From contig JAUJPP010000002.1 in the NCBI GenBank assembly GCA_030562195.1, positions 5,704,001-5,768,000 on the forward strand: 64,000 nucleotides of DNA. Direction: 5' to 3'. The stretch is from Nipponacmea schrenckii. Taxonomy: Eukaryota > Mollusca > Gastropoda > Lottiidae. Positions 12,421 through 25,189 of this stretch are shown here, one piece after another. A program made the translations under genes and the position numbers. Under the pieces are notes generated by a model, which saw nothing but the letters and a program-made list of their open reading frames with translations, was not told where the DNA came from and ran no database searches. How positions within the stretch are numbered: position 1 is the stretch's first letter; each line of letters starts with the position of its first letter.

Positions 12421-14200
12421 ATAATTATAACTAGAACCGTTAGACGGTGCCAAGGCAGTGCGCGTCCCTACTATTGCATGGGTGAAACGTTGCATTTATA
12501 ATATCCAATTCCATAATAATAACTAGACCTGTTTGTAACAGTTGTGCAGCTTCCGAGATATTTAGAATTTGTTATATCTCCTGGCTGTCATTTAAAATAG
12601 AACTAACCACGCCTATTCAGTGTAATGACTTGTTTTGATTGGTTGCGATACTTTAACTGGAAATGTCAAAATTTGTGTCTTGACCAAACGATAAGAAATT
12701 AACACAATTTGACTTTATGACCTGTTACATCATCTTCTCAACTCTTCTTGTAACATTTATATCATTTACATTTCATATACATTTATATAAAAACAAATTT
12801 GTGGAACGTAACACCTTATTTGAGATTACAAATTGATCTTGGATTTCATTAACTTTCCAGATCGTTGATACTTGTTAATTTGTTTATTTATTTATTTATC
12901 GATCTAGTAGGAACATTAGATCCTGCAATTTGTGGCAAGTTGCCATGGTATAACATAGAGACATCAAATTAACAGCGCGGCTTTACATCTTTAAGAGTGT
13001 ATTTTATAGAGTTCCGTCCCTTATACCACTAGTCCACTCAACTGTACATTATTTCTGCTTAAGAGAATATCATTTAAAATTCTAAAGGTTGTAATTTCCT
13101 TCCAAATAATCCATATCATACATCGCCCACAACGAGAAATGAACAATCATTCCTTTTATTTAAGATATATAATATCTTTGAATCATTTTAACTGGATTAA
13201 TTTTTAATCGTAAAAAAATTAAAATCAAAATAACAATTCAAAAATCGGTTTCCATATATATTTCGGCAATAGATTCTATACATCAAAATAACACAAATTG
13301 AATTATCTTCCGAGACCCTATTTCGATTTAAAGAAAAATACACACAGTTAGTATAGAAGAAATTACAAAATTTGCAAATTTAAAACGTGCAATTTTGATC
13401 AAATATCAAGTGTTATACACCATTGGAAAGAATAACTAGACCTGTTTGTAACAGTTCTGCAGCTTTCGAGCTATTTAGAATTTGTTGGTCTCCTGTCTGT
13501 CATTTAAGGATAGAATGTAGATTGATTTTGCGATTATTGGGAGAGATGATTTATTCATGATTTAACACGTGACATTTGAGCTTGTTAATAAACTGGCAAT
13601 CATTAAGGTTTGTGATGTAAAAATATCTGGGCTTAACCACGCCCACAAAGTCCATTGACTTGTTTTGGAAACTTCAACTGGAAATGTCAAAATTTGTGAA
13701 TTGACCGTTTTATAGGAAAAATTCGCAATTTTTAAATGCCGATAAACCGAAAGTTTACATTTTGCTATAAAGCTTAATATGTCATTGGATAGAATGTATC
13801 ACATATGTACAGGTATAAAGATCGCCAAAGGTCACAATATACACCTTCGAAGTTTTTATAATTTTTAATCGTAATTAAATCAAAATCAAATTAAAAATCA
13901 GTTTCCATATAAATTTCGGCAATCGGTTATAGATTCTATATACATGTCCATCAAAATAACACATATTGACTGATCCTCCGAGACCCTATTTCGATTGAAA
14001 GAAAAATACACACAGTGATGTAAAATATCTGGGCTTAACCACGCCCACAAAGTCTAATGACTTGTTTTGATTGGCTGGGATACTTTAACTGGAAATGTCA
14101 AAATTTGTGTCTTGACCAAAAGATAAGAAATTAACACAATCAGACTTTATGACCTGTTGCATTTATATCTGTTTAATTAGAGTGTAATTTTATTCTTAAA
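12421..14200 (+). repeat. R1-related repeat, three partial copies
   Basis: The phrase 'gacctgtttgtaacagtt' recurs near 12528 and 13440, and 'ccacgcccacaaagtc..atgacttgtttt' near 12607, 13637 and 14040. Each is followed by 'ctggaaatgtcaaaatttgtg'. These are incomplete direct copies of one dispersed unit. I see no coding content. Confidence 0.65.
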
Positions 14201-14618
14201 CTTTTCGCAATTTTTATTTATACATATTGATTTATATATTGCTTGAAAGCTGGAAATTTGCACATTATAAATCTGTTCGAATTTTGTTTTTAAGTTAAAT
14301 AGAACTAAATATAAAAAAATATGAATGTTAAAATCGCTTATTTTCTACTAGGCGTATTTTCATCAGTTTTCGGTCTATAGCTAAAATAAAGATATTGTTA
14401 GAAAGCTGATGAAAATCACATCACAATAATGTCAATTAGAATGTTGCCAAGAGTCTTGTTCATGAGATATAACCATCTGAAGATACGAGAAATATGCAAA
14501 TTACCAATTTTTGGATCCCTATTAATCCAAATGTTCTTTACTAAAATTAAAAAATCAAGGTATCATATGAATCTTTAGCCAATGAAGATGATTGTGCAGA
14601 AAAATAAAGGATGCATAT

Positions 14619-14841
14619 TAGTAAGTTAGTCCTCTTCGTTCCTTGCGGAGCATAGGGCTGCTACAGACGTTCTCCATCTCACTCTGTTATGAGCTGTTCT
14701 TTTTGCTTCATTCCAGGTCTTGCCAATCCTTCCTAGCTCTTTCAGTCTTATTCTTTTCAAGCTATGTAAAGGTCATCCTTGTCTTCTATGCCCTTGGGGA
14801 TTCCAGTCCAGTGCCTCTCTGGTGATGTTGTTTTGAGATCA
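14619..14841 (-). pseudogene. 5'-truncated LINE tail (ORF2 C-terminus) with target duplication
   Basis: On the minus strand 14835-14634 reads a typical LINE ORF2 C-terminal tail (ALDWNPQGHRRQG, then LGRIGKTWNEAKRTAHNRVR, then VAALCSARNEE) with one in-frame TGA. This WNPQG...W...A..R..W...V.ALCS pattern is the common end of RTE/CR1-like ORF2 proteins. The insert is flanked by a 13-bp direct repeat, aaaggatgcatat, at 14606-14618 and 14842-14854, the expected target-site duplication. It is a short 3' copy. Confidence 0.8.
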
Positions 14842-14854
14842 AAAGGATGCATAT

Positions 14855-15300
14855 GGTAGAGTTCAAAAGTTATGAACTTTCAAACGGAAGTGAGTTTTGA
14901 AAAACTTTGGCAGGACCTGGTCCAAAGACAAATTTAAAATTGAAAAATATGCCACTAGAGGACCTAGATAATTATCCAAATTATATTTTAAAACAAGTCT
15001 GAAAAAAATAGGATTAAAAATGGCGGACGAGTAGTATTTTTCCAAAAATTTGCATATTTCAAGATGGCGATCAAATGGTTAGGAATTTGCATATACGGCA
15101 TACATACAAAATGAAGATATTGATGGTACTAATTCTGTGGAATAATAAAATTGCAAGTTTGTGCAAAAATTTAATCCGAAAATTCCAATTTCTGTGATTT
15201 TCTACATTTTTTGGTCATTTTCGGACGTTTCCGGCTAATTTCGGAAAATGTTTTATCGGAATCTTTAATGATAATTTTTGTCTACTCATGTACCAATTTT
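14855..15300. other. No recognised feature
   Basis: AT-rich sequence with R1-like vocabulary ('aaacggaagtgagttt', 'aagatggcga') but no clear alignment to another copy in this window. Confidence 0.4.
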
Positions 15301-18300
15301 TGTGAAAAAATAAGACGTAAATTTTAAAAAAACACATGCTTTTTCATAAATCACGCACAATTAATATAGAACTAAGAACAAAATTTTCAAATATTAAAAA
15401 GCGCAATTTTGATCAAAATAAAAAGTGTTATACACCATTGGAAAGAATAAATTACGCGTAATAAGGACATGAAAGAAATTTTGACGTATGTAAATTAGGT
15501 CACGTGACAGAGCTCTTCAAAGTTAAAAAGTGCAATTTTCAAATGGCTGTAAAACCGGAAGTTGACATTGCACAACACAAATGAAGACATCAATGGATAG
15601 ATCTCGACAAGAGCAACAACTTTTGTGCAGGTCACATGGTCACCAAAGCTCAAGGTCACGATATATGAACGTTGGAAAATTAGGCACTGAGTGAAAAAAA
15701 AGAACTGGAAATGAAAGGTAAGCTAAATCGAAATTCAAAATTCGGCTTCCTAAGAATTGTTAGCAATCGATTGAAGATTACATAGACATCAAAATTACAA
15801 TTGTCCGATTAACCCCTAAGGCCCAATTTTTCACTTTACAAAAGTAAGTGGTTTAATGATGGCGACTGATCTGTTACTTCCGGTTCAATTTTTGTTAATT
15901 ATAAAATCATTATGGGTTAATAGTAACGAATTGCAAAAAAAAAAATTCCAATATCTTTAGAATTCCGGAAGTGAAAATTCGAAGTTTAGCGACGTATGAC
16001 GCCGAAACTGGAAGTGATGTCGACATTTTGAAAACAGATTTTTCTTGACAAGAAAAATGTTTATCTAACTGCAAATTTTGATTTCGATCTAATCAAAATT
16101 GCAGAAGTTAGAAAAAGTGTTAAATTTTAAAATTCAAAAGTCAGCAACAAAAGTAAAAATTTCAAAATTTTTAACCTGCTATTATGTAAATCTAAGTTAT
16201 AAGTAGTAAATAAAAAAAGTCCGAACCAGATTGGATAAAAAAACGAGCCGTGAGTTAGTAAACAAAAATAAAATTTGTGACGTTCTACGTCATTTCCGGT
16301 AGAACAAAAATGCGTCATTTTACATTTAAACAACAACAAGCACTAAATTACGTTACAATATCACGCCAGATTGTGTAAGACATTTGCAGTTATGGCTGGG
16401 GAGCGTGACCAGAAAGAGACAAAAAAAAAAATAGTCATTTCGAAAACAAAGCAGTGCGTTCGAAGAACTTGGCTTAAGCCAAGGTCAATGAAATTGTAAG
16501 TCGGTCCCGACTATCTGTTTGTTAACGAATATAAAGTCCATTAATTTAGCTTTAATTATTTGCAGCTTCGATTATTTTAAAGTACTACTCTTCTCAATAA
16601 TACGGAAAATACAAAAGAACAAAAAAGCGCATGTAATTGCGATAAAAAGTATAATAGAACAGAAATGATCACCAACTACCAACCACCCCATAACCAAAAT
16701 ACCGTAGCCTATTTTTTTCCTATTTCAATCAGTTGTCAGTTGTCCTTAATATCAGAACCTGATCTACAATATTATTAAATTTATATTATTTACTATTCTT
16801 TGGGGACTGTCCATTGCAAATTTGGGAGATTGCGAATCTGATTCCATAAGATGGAATCATATTGCTCATAAACCATCATACCGTTATTTCTATATTGATG
16901 AAGGTGACCTTGGTCTATTTATAGTAACAAAAGACAAGAACACACGGGAGGCACACACGCGTAGTACACAAATAAAAAATAACAATAAAGGCCATCGTAT
17001 TTTTAAGAAAATATCTTAAAAGAGTTTTTTACAGAATAAAAATTCATGATCACATGATCTTCATAAACATAGTGATTTATTTCTGTAAAACATAGATCTA
17101 CTGATCTAAGCATGATTTGGTGAAATTTAAATGCATCGCTAAAAAACTGCTCCACTGGTAGAAAATACATCGCAATATGCCCAAAATTGAATCGCAAACT
17201 GCGATGCGATACCGCTTATTTTGTACCCTGAATAATAAAAACTACTACCGTGAACTAGAACAACCAATTTTTCTAGAAACAGCTTAACAGATTAACAGTA
17301 TTTTAATTATATTATCAGGGGCGCGGGAACAAATTTTAGGTTGGGGGGGGCAAACTATTTCAAAGTCAAAAAACTGTTATCATTCATATACCTTTATTTC
17401 AAAATTAATCGAATTGTGCGAAGACAGACTTCCTTTCGGATGTTTTCATTATAAAGCTATTCATGATGTCTTCAAGTTTGATTTTATTTAATTAAAACAA
17501 CAATTATTATTTATTCAAATAATTTGATCGTGATAGACAAACTTATATTTGCAGTGCATTCATTGAACGCACTGCTTTGTTTTCGAAATAACTATTTTTT
17601 TTCGAATTTTATCCTCGATTGTTTTCTAAGAAGGCATCATGACACAAACTACCTGTTACTGTTTGCTATTCAAACTGCGAGACTTGTAAATTTTAAATGT
17701 AAAATGATGACATTTAGTTCAACCGGAAACGAGCTGTGGGCAATAGCGCCATTTTGGTTTTTGCACTTTTTTACCTCTATTTTTCGACTGATTTTTACAA
17801 AACTTCTTTTGTTAGTTTCTTTAAACTGCTAGCTACTTAACTGCAGTTCTAACTGCTAATTTCATTACTTTTGTAGCTGACTTTTTTCATTTCAATTTTT
17901 GCATTTTTTTTCAACTTCTACAATTTTATTCCCATCCACCCGAAAACTTACAGGTAGATAGACATTGTAAATGCGATCAAAAATTATTTTTCAAATTTTC
18001 GACATCACTTCCAGTTTCAAAGTTATTCGCTTTTAAAAATTAAAATTTTATTTCCTGAATGCAATAAGCTAGAAATAGTCATACAAAAAAACGAAGATGA
18101 AAAAATCTGGAACGGAAGCAAATGATAAGCCGCCATATTGAAATGTCAAACTTTTGTAAATTTTAAAATTCAAATTCAGTGGATAAAGCGATTTTCGTTC
18201 TTTTTTCATATCTAATGACTAGAGTCGATTGCGCAACTATATTTGGGAGCCGATTTTTGAATTTGGATTTGGATTTTCTTCTATTTCAATTTTAATATTT

Positions 18301-18560
18301 TTGGAAATGTCAAAAACTTTAAAGGCCCATATTTCATGACCTTGACCTTTGGTTACCGTGTGACCTGAACACGATTTATTCTCCTTGATGATATCTATCC
18401 ACTGATATTTACATTTGTGTTGTCCGATGATAACTTCCAGTTTTATAGTTATAAATAACAAATATTTATATTGAATCTTATTAGGGTTTATCTGCTCTTT
18501 GTAATGGTATATTAAACCACATATTTCCACCAAAAATGCGCTTTTAATACTTTCAAACAA
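15300..18560. mobile_element. Foldback-type element with long inverted arms
   Basis: Left arm about 15300-16465 and right arm about 17545-18560 are imperfect inverted copies. For example, 'aaaacaaagcagtgcgtt' at 16444 faces 'acgcactgctttgttttcg' at 17567, and 'aaaagtcagcaacaaaagta' at 16136 faces 'cttttgtagctgactttttt' at 17869. 'ggtcaccaaagctcaaggtc' at 15639 faces the 'ccttgacctttggttacc' region at 18340. The arms belong to the R1-related family and flank about 1.08 kb of unrelated sequence with no recognised gene. This resembles foldback DNA elements. Exact ends are not resolved. Confidence 0.6.
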
Positions 18561-18561
18561 A

Positions 18562-18830
18562 ACTAAGCCCAAAACTAATTGTGAGAATTAGACCTACATG
18601 TATCTTGGCACGCAGTTACGAGGAAGTAGGCGTGGTATCTCAAAACGTCAATCCTGACATCGTTGTTTTACCATTGGATGATGAAAATAGAACAAAGCGT
18701 TTATTGGTTATAATTTATACTCATTCATATGCATGAGAATGAAATATACCGAAGTAGGTGGGTCTCATAGAGTTATTTATAATAATAGGCGGTGCCAGCA
18801 AAATGATGAATGTCTACCTATTAATATTAA
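18562..18830. repeat. Direct duplication, copy 1
   Basis: About 270 bp ('aaactaagcccaaaac', 'cgaggaagtaggcgtggtat', 'tcatatgcatgagaatgaaa') nearly identical to 20661-20935. Very few mismatches are visible, implying a recent duplication or two young insertions of the same short element. Confidence 0.85.
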
Positions 18831-18849
18831 TACTTGGAAATTTTATATT

Positions 18850-19220
18850 TTCTTCTCTACCAACTGTGCCTAATTTTCTTTAAATCGAAATTGGGCCTCT
18901 GGAGACGCTACGATTCGTCTAATTTTTATGTTTATAGAATGTTATATCGATTCCTGAATTATATTTGGAAACCGATTTTTGAATTTTGATTTTGATATTT
19001 TAAACCGAAAGTAATATATAAAAATTTCGAATGGTCGTATATTTTAACCTTGACCTTTGGTGACCTTGTGAGCAGAACAAATGTGATAGCTCCCAATAAG
19101 ATCTATCCATTGATATATTATATTTTATTGTACTATGTATACTTTTCGTTTTACCATCATTTAAAAATTGTGAATTTCATTGTGAAAAGCTATTTCTTGA
19201 ATTTTTCATTTGGGCGATCT
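18850..19220 (-). repeat. R1-related repeat, inverted orientation
   Basis: Contains 'ccgatttttgaattttgatt' and 'ccttgacctttggtgacctt', reverse complements of R1 phrases, in the same order as the right arm of the foldback element at 18240-18500. Confidence 0.55.
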
Positions 19221-20660
19221 ACATGACACGAGTTCCAGCGAACCGATTATGCTTTGAAATAAAAAGACTTATACGCTGTAAAATAACGTTACTGTTCTAC
19301 AGATACTATGTGGGGCAGTTTTAAATCGTATATAAAAACTGCTAGAACCTCGCGAAGCCTGGGGATCTAGTCTTTGATTGTATTACCAGCTTCGAAGGTT
19401 AAAAAAACCAAAGAAATTTACAAATATGGCCTTATGAGACAATTACATAGTTAGGCTTCGTCGATAAAAGTGGCGACGGTCGTCAAATATTCGGTTGACG
19501 GTCTGCAGACGGTCGCCAGTTCGTCGCCGACTATTTGACGACCTCGGTCAAAATTTCTATAATCTTTGTGTACATCATGACATCAAGACTCTGCTTGACA
19601 ACAGACTAGTTTCTAAATATAGCTACATGTATAATTGTAGGTCTACAACGCAACTTTCTTTTTTAATATTCAATGTAGGCCTATTTTGATAAGGATTCTG
19701 GCCCTTTTAAACTGTCCGTTTTATCTACCAACAATGGTTCAGAAACTTTAAATATTACTGTTCATATGGAATATGCACAACTGCATTCTAATGAGCGGTA
19801 TCTACGAAAGTATCTGCTTTATCTCAAAATGTCATTCAAATCTTAGCATTAATCATTGAGATTGTTTTAATTGTGAAAATAATATATCCATGAAAACAAG
19901 GGGGGTATGGTTCTACTTTCGTTTATAAAGTGTATGCAGCAAGATAGGTACGAAGAATATTAACGAAAAAAAGAGCAAGGCTACTGATGACTGCATGGGT
20001 CATCGTGTCCGCAGCCACACCCGTCGCCCACATCCATGTATCTTCGTCGTAATGCTACGAGGAAGTAGGCGTGATTAGGCCACGATGTGTAGGGATTTAT
20101 ATATGAATTTATTAGCCTATGATTCATAAAATAATATTGATGACAAGAGAAGCCTAAAATCATGTCCCGACTCACCCTGAAACTAAATAGACTAGGCCTA
20201 TTTCATTAGTTGGGAAAGTGAATTTTTCAGAATGATCATTCGATGAGCTTCGATACTAGAATGATCTCTTTTGGTGAACAACTAAAATTATTGTCACATT
20301 CTGCATATCAGTTCACCTTCACAAAGAGAAATATTGTCAAACTGAGCTTGCTATTCGTTGTGATATTTTACAGTAGGTCAACTCATAAAAAGCGTTTCCG
20401 GATAACCGATGTTGAAACTCTAACCGGTTGCCCGTGAAATCCTAGTATTAGTAGTTACTATTACACCTGAACAAATTCCGATATCAGAATCTGAGACTGG
20501 ATTCATTACAACGTCATACTTTGATTGACAGGTCGAAACTATCTATAAAAATATTATCTAGTCACAATAATATTCATAAAAAGTCAAATTAGTAGTGATA
20601 ATCCTATTTCAATATGGTGACCAAAGAACTTAAAAGTAGTGCTTGGATTGACGCTTTCAA
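19221..20660. other. No gene recognised
   Basis: AT-rich. Includes an inverted repeat at 19479-19542 and short ORFs without domains. A minus-strand ORF (20175-19981) ends in a small Cys/Gly cluster (GDGCGCGHDD), which is not enough to call a metallothionein. Confidence 0.4.
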
Positions 20661-20935
20661 ACAAAACTAAGCCCAAATCTACTTATGAGATTTAGACCTA
20701 CATGTATCTTGCCACGCAGTTACGAAGAAGTAGGCGTGGTATCTCAAAACGTCAATCCCGACATCGTTGTTTTACCATTGGATGATGAAAATAGAACAAA
20801 GCGTTTATTGGTTATAATTTATACTCATTCATATGCATGAGAATGAAATATACCGAAGTAGGTGGGTCTCATAGAGTTATTTATAATAATAGGCGGTGCC
20901 AGCATAATGATGAATGTCTTCCTATTAATATTATA
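20661..20935. repeat. Direct duplication, copy 2
   Basis: Near-identical partner of 18562-18830. Its left boundary coincides with 'ttcaaacaaaactaagccca' and its right with 'ctattaatattat'. Confidence 0.85.
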
Positions 20936-22505
20936 ATAGAGAAAAAAAAGAAGAATAAATATTAATAATCCGTCAATGAGCACAGTCGGAACTGGTTAAG
21001 CATAATTGCTATATTGACCACTGTAGATTTAGGCTGGGTTGGGCGTCGTGATTTTAAACAATATCCCCCGTGATAAGTTTGAATTTAAAATTATAAAAAT
21101 AGAGCCGGTGGCCTGAGAATTAATTTATTATAAAGTCCGAGGTCGTAGGCCTAGTCCCGAAAAGCCAATTTTCATCGAATTGAGAATCTGCTTGATATCC
21201 TAGTTTCTATGGTTAAATAATCTGTTATAGGCTTTACATTTCTACGTTCTTTGGTTGGACACAATCAAAACTGGGTCTACTAGGTCTATTTGAGGTTTTC
21301 TACAGGTACATCTTACAACAGTAGCCTTTTTTTGTAACCATTGAAACAGCCTGATTACCGGGAACAAAGTAATGCACCCTCAGACCTTATTGATCACCAA
21401 AATAAAGTTTTTTATTGTTTCAAAAAATTACTGTAGACCAAGCTTACACCCCAAGTGCCCCAACACGCATTCCGTGGAGGGTTGAAGTATAGGCTCCACC
21501 CATTTTTCTCCTCATGCCACTCTCAGTCTCATAGGCCGGCTATCTTTGTTTAATCTTTTGACGAAAAAAATAGATTGATGAAGCCTTTGTTGGGCACATT
21601 CTGCATATCAACTCAAAACTAAGTTTTTTTTCCATGCATGTGTACATAATAAAAAATCTGATGACATGTATTTCAAAATAATAGGCTTAGCCTAGTAGTA
21701 GTGGCGCATTGTTAATTTCGCTCATGAAAGAATTATGATTCTTGGCGTCAAAAGATGAAGATTTGGATCGTGATGTGATGGTCATTAAGTTATGACATCA
21801 GTCATCAGCTCTTCTTGACAACGGAAAGCGATGGGGGGGGGGGGTATTTCGATGGCGGGCGGCGATGCTAACCAGCTTTTTTTTTTTTTATGGCCTAATC
21901 ACCATCCTTCTATAAAACTTACAGCAAACATCTCGGAAAATAGCATAAATTTATTGGATACAACTGTATTTAAAAGGACCGAGTTTTAATCAAACGAAAA
22001 AAACTTGATATTAAAGTATTTTTTTAAGAAACTGACACATAACAACTTTATTCAAAACTTCGTTCCTTCCAAAGCATACATTTTCTGGCATAATAAAATC
22101 TCAAATTCTGAGATTCAACAAAATTTACACAAGAAAGACAGATTTTGATTTGGCTTGCGGACTTGTCTTGATAAACTGAGGGAGCGGGGTAACTCAAAAC
22201 ATTTTTTTTGCAAAATTAAAAACGACACTCTTTCGGCTACTGAGAACAAAAAGGGTGATCCCCATGGTCTTGGGGATATGGGGCCGCTTAGGGCATAAAA
22301 AGAATTGGGGATAAATGATGCAAAATTATGCAATCTGGGTTACTTTTGGCACTATTACAAACTGTATAATGTTTTTTATAACTATTATTAAAGTCATTTT
22401 CGCATTCCCATATCTTATCATAAATTTCATTGTTTTCATCTATAGACAGCCCTTTAGACAGCCCTTTAGGACGCGTTTGGCTTTGGCATAAGTCCCTCTG
22501 AAGTA
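20936..22505. other. No gene recognised
   Basis: Mostly unique-looking AT-rich sequence with a G-run near 21834-21843 and a T-run near 21881. ORFs at 22115-22333 and 22288-22530 (minus) show no domain. Confidence 0.4.
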
Positions 22506-22509
22506 CAAC

Positions 22510-23167
22510 ATGGGAAGCCATCAAGGTCAAGGTCAGTGTCTTTCCGTCAAATGGCTTTGATCATGATTCTCATATCCATTGAAAACTGTAGTCTCTATTG
22601 CGTTCACAAGCCAATATTGACGCATCTTGCCTATGTCAAGTGCAATAACTCAAAAACCGTTGATAAAAAAATGGCCAATGTCAAACTTGTCTGAGATCTC
22701 ATCAATATAAATGATCACAGCAAATTTCATTCAAATCCAATAAAAACTGTAGTCTCTATTGCGTTCACAAGCCAATTTTAACGCGTTTTGACTTAAGTCA
22801 AGTGCAATAACTCAAAAACCGTTCTTCGAAAAATCACCAAATTCGAACTTGTCTGAGATTTCATCAATATAAATAATCACAGCAAGTTTCATTCATATCC
22901 ATTGAAAACTGTAGTCTCTATCAAGTTCAGATGCCAATATTGACGCGTTTTGCCTAAGTCAAGAGCAATAACTCAAAAACCGTTCATTGAAAAATCTCCA
23001 ACTTCAAACTTGTCTGAGATCTCATCAATATAAATGATCACAGCAAGTTTCATTCAAATCCAACAAAAACTGTAGTCTTTATCGCGTTCACAAGCATTTG
23101 TGGACGGATGGACCGACCGACAGGGGTGACAACAATATATACAACCACATTATAATGTAGGCGTATA
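22510..23167 (+). repeat. R2 subtype array with end hairpin
   Basis: Four units about 125-165 bp apart ('aaactgtagtctctattgcg', 'caagtgcaataactcaaaaa', 'gagatctcatcaatataaat') closing with a 'gacggatggaccgaccgac' tract and 'ccacattataatgtaggcgtataaaa'. A copy of the same subtype is at 58440-59085. Confidence 0.8.
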
Positions 23168-23530
23168 AAAATAAAAATATAAAATCCATGAAGAATTGTA
23201 GCCTGTAGAGTGAGCACTAATTACATAGTTACTCGAAAACAACTGCGATATCAAAGTTTTATGCAATATCTAAGAAGAAATTTATCAGATCATCACTTAA
23301 TTTTATAGTGTGTATGTTCATAGTGATATTAACACACATACAAACAATCAAAAGAATCCATAGAGAATTATAGACTGTAGAATGAGCACGGATGCACCCT
23401 ATAGGTAATGGAGTGAAAAAAGCTAAGTCAGACACAATATTTCGGTGAAAAATTATTCAATCATCACAAAAATCAATAGTGATCATCTTCGTAATGAAAC
23501 TGACCCACAAAATAAAAATCAAAAGTATCC

Positions 23531-23660
23531 ATAATAATAATAATAATAAACTCTTTATTTTACATGGGTCAGAATTAGGCCCAATACACAAGGACATGGT
23601 CCTGTCTCACATTCAGCCCATGGGGCAATACATTGGAAAAAAAAAAAAAAAAGAAAAAAA
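23531..23660 (-). mobile_element. 3' end of a retrotransposon (minus orientation)
   Basis: Read on the minus strand, an A/T-run boundary is followed by a unique ~90-bp tail (family-like 'gcctaattctgacccatgta'). A polyadenylation signal aataaa and an (ATT)n microsatellite at 23530-23550 follow. A signal followed by a short simple repeat is typical of LINE/SINE 3' ends. No coding part is present. It interrupts the R3 array. Confidence 0.5.
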
Positions 23661-23689
23661 AAAAGAAAAAAAGAAAATAAAATCGAAAA

Positions 23690-24045
23690 TACATAATATC
23701 TCAATATACAATTCGTCTGAAATACTAAAAATACACAAGTACATGTGTATCAAATGGACAGAGATATGTTCCGGCGATCAAGTACATGACCACAAATAAA
23801 TATACAATACTCCACGTACAATTTGTTTAAAAATACACAAGTACATGTGCATGAATGGACAGATTTTCAACCTACAATTTGTTTATAAAATGGATGTAAT
23901 ATATAGTTCCCGCGGCCATGCACACGACCGCAAAAAATCACGTATTATTTCAATGTACAATTTATTTTCAAATACACAATTACATGTGTAAATAATGGAC
24001 AGATTTATCTTCCGGCGATCAAGTACATGACAGCAAAAACAAATA
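23690..24045 (+). repeat. R4 minisatellite
   Basis: Four degenerate units of about 85-100 bp around 'acacaagtacatgtgtat', 'ggacagatttatcttcc' and 'ggcgatcaagtacatgac'. The same units, including 'tatatagttcccgcggccat', are at 53218-53620. The array sits inside R3, next to the retrotransposon tail. Confidence 0.8.
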
Positions 24046-25189
24046 AAGAATTGTTGCCTGTAGAGTGAGCATGAGTTTCACCCTATGGGTAATGGAGTGA
24101 AAAATGCTAAGTCAGATGTGATATTTCGGTGAAAAATTATCCGATCATCACAAAAATCAATGGGGACCATCTTCATAATGACAGTGACCCTCAAAATAAG
24201 AATCAAAAGAATCCATAAAGAATTGTTGCCTGTAGAGTGAGCACGAGTTTCACCCTATGGGTAATGGAGTGAAAAACGCTAGGTCAGATGCGATATTTCG
24301 GTGAAAAATTATCCGATCATCACAAAAATCAATAGGGATCATTTTCAAAATGACACTGACCCAAAAAATAAAAACCAAAAGAATCCATAGAGAATTATTG
24401 TAGAGTGTAGAATGAGCACGAGTAGCACCCTGTAGCTAATGAAGTGAAAAAGTCAGACACGATATTTTGGTGAAAAATTATCCAATCATCACGAAAATCG
24501 ATAGGGATCATCTTCATATCATAATGACACTGACCCACAAAATAAAAATCAAAAGAATCCATAAAGAATTGTTGCCTGTAGAGTGAGCACGAGTTTCACC
24601 ATACGGGTAATGGAGTGAAAAACGCTAAGTCAGATGCGATATTTCAGTTAAAAATTATCCGATTATCACAAAAATCAATATGGATCATCTTCATATTGAC
24701 ACTGACCCACAAAATTAAATTCAAAAGAATCCATAAAGAATTTTTGCCTGTAGAGTGAGCACAAGTTTCACCCTATGGGTAATAGAGTGAAAAACGCTAA
24801 GTCAGATGCGATATTTTGATGAAAAGAAATCCGATCATCACGAAAATCAATAGGGATCATCTTCATAATACACTGACCCACAAAAAGAAAGTCAAAAGAA
24901 TCCATAAAGACTTGTTGCTTGTAGAGTGAACATGAGTTGCACCCTATAGGTGATGGAGTGAAAAAGGCCAAGTCTGACACGATATTTCGGTGAAAAAATT
25001 ATCCGATCATCACGAAAATCAATAGGGATCATCTTCATAATAAAATTGACCCAAAAAATCAAAATCAAAAGAATCCTTGAAGAATTGTAGCCTGTAGAGT
25101 GAGCACAAGGTAAATGTGAACTGAAGGACAGACCGACGGACAGGCCAATTACAATATACACCCATACTTACGTGTCGGCATATAAAAAC

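Larger units (their letters stand above)
23190..25186 (+). repeat. R3 tandem array (~172-bp unit) with R2-like end
   Basis: The phrase 'gtagagtgagcacgagtt' recurs near 24060, 24232, 24410 (variant), 24575, 24752 and 24925. The spacing is 165-178 bp, and each is followed by 'aatggagtgaaaaa.gctaag' and 'ttatccgatcatcac'. Less regular units precede at 23200-23530. The array ends with 'gaccgacggacagg' and 'cggcatataaaa', the same closing layout as R2, so R3 may be the core of a sister element. A diverged unit is at 54930-55180. Confidence 0.85.

Noticed and set aside
19479..19542. Inverted repeat GTCGTCAAATA / TATTTGACGAC as a functional site
   Set aside because: Only 11-bp arms around a 42-nt loop; a single local occurrence without a matching element end.
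20000..20175. Cys/Gly cluster (GDGCGCGHDD) on the minus strand as a metallothionein exon
   Set aside because: Only a handful of cysteines and no Cys-x-Cys ladder over 60 residues; upstream part of the ORF is not metallothionein-like.
23479..23799. 106-codon plus-strand ORF
   Set aside because: Built from an (AAT)n microsatellite and A-runs (poly-Asn/Lys) within a retrotransposon tail.
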